A DNA stretch of 64,000 nucleotides, taken from contig NZ_CP157874.1 of NCBI RefSeq assembly GCF_040214835.1, forward strand, positions 2,112,001 to 2,176,000, in the 5' to 3' direction. Shown here one piece after another: positions 63,893 through 64,000 of the stretch. Origin of the DNA: Pseudomonas asiatica. GTDB lineage: Bacteria; Pseudomonadota; Gammaproteobacteria; Pseudomonadales; Pseudomonadaceae. Position numbers and translations under genes: made by a program. Every line of letters starts with the position of its first letter. Position 1 is the stretch's first letter. Below the pieces are notes generated by a model. The model was not told the origin of the DNA. It made no database searches and saw only the letters and a program-made list of their open reading frames with translations.

Positions 63893-64000
63893 ATGGCAAA
63901 CGATCAGAATGACCCCGGCCTCGAGCAAACCGAATCCCAGCCCGGCAGCGGTGACGGAGAGATCCCGCTACCTTCGGATGACGAAGGCCCGATCGAGGAG
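63893..64000 (+). CDS. Start of an acidic protein (partial)
   Basis: The first 36 residues (MANDQNDPGLEQTESQPGSG, then DGEIPLPSDDEGPIEE) of a gene that runs off the right edge. AGGAG stands 7 bases before the ATG, so the start is well supported. The visible part is acidic and disordered; no family can be named. Confidence 0.6.
   Translation, partial: MANDQNDPGLEQTESQPGSGDGEIPLPSDDEGPIEE

Noticed and set aside
63691..63894. Minus-strand frame upstream of the effector
   Set aside because: No ribosome site or motif, and it overlaps the promoter and start of the plus-strand gene at 63893.

Overview
The window looks like a chromosome segment of a Pseudomonas putida-group bacterium. It is GC-rich (clearly lower between about 32.6 and 35.9 kb), is sprinkled with the typical Pseudomonas REP palindromes (cores such as GCGGGTTCACCCGC next to CTCCCACAGG), and carries the Pseudomonas order thrS-infC-rpmI-rplT-pheS-pheT-ihfA-merR-tRNA-Pro. 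No sequence search was run; families are named from motifs and gene order.

Layout. 0-4.2 kb: end of an NhaR-type regulator, a small lipoprotein, a TerC membrane protein, a C39-like lipoprotein that appears to lack its catalytic residues, and a PuuB-like FAD oxidase. 4.3-4.8 kb: two identical tRNA-Val(GAC) genes, each with its own promoter and terminator. 4.9-8.9 kb: a polysaccharide trio (flippase, FemAB/GNAT-like transferase, GT61 glycosyltransferase). 9-14.4 kb: SPOR lipoprotein, small HD hydrolase, DUF1654 gene behind a LexA box, and an oxidoreductase-cupin-mmsA cluster. 14.4-23 kb: periplasmic glutaminase-asparaginase and, divergently, the ribose operon rbsB-A-C-R-K-D followed by an exported nucleoside hydrolase, which together suggest ribonucleoside scavenging. 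23-32.5 kb: small exported proteins, a cold-shock protein and the translation cluster from thrS to ihfA and a MerR gene, ending at tRNA-Pro(GGG).

32.6-46.3 kb is an accessory island directly downstream of tRNA-Pro. It holds a Hachiman-like HamA/HamB pair, a MazG-like pyrophosphohydrolase with a nuclease-DUF2075 helicase, a ScoMcrA-head/DUF3883 nuclease, a membrane protein, two small Pseudomonas accessory genes near a large hairpin element, an HD hydrolase and a 1111-residue helicase with a nuclease-like C-terminus. I read it as an anti-phage defence island. No integrase was seen.

46.6-57.6 kb returns to core-like metabolism: a GAF-GGDEF diguanylate cyclase, glutaminase, and a pentonate pathway (FadR-type regulator, IlvD/EDD dehydratase, MFS transporter, FAH-family 2-keto-3-deoxypentonate dehydratase, alpha-ketoglutarate semialdehyde dehydrogenase) that should feed sugar acids into the TCA cycle. 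Two TAGTA-N-TACTA palindromes in the divergent promoter fit the regulator. Next to the regulator lies a 118-bp REP array arranged A-B-A-B. Then comes a DUF1326/DUF2182 pair. 57.7-63.6 kb holds a VasX/BTH_I2691-type T6SS effector with three DUF6708-like paralogues downstream, probably immunity proteins, and a small overlapping ORF. The right edge cuts a new gene.
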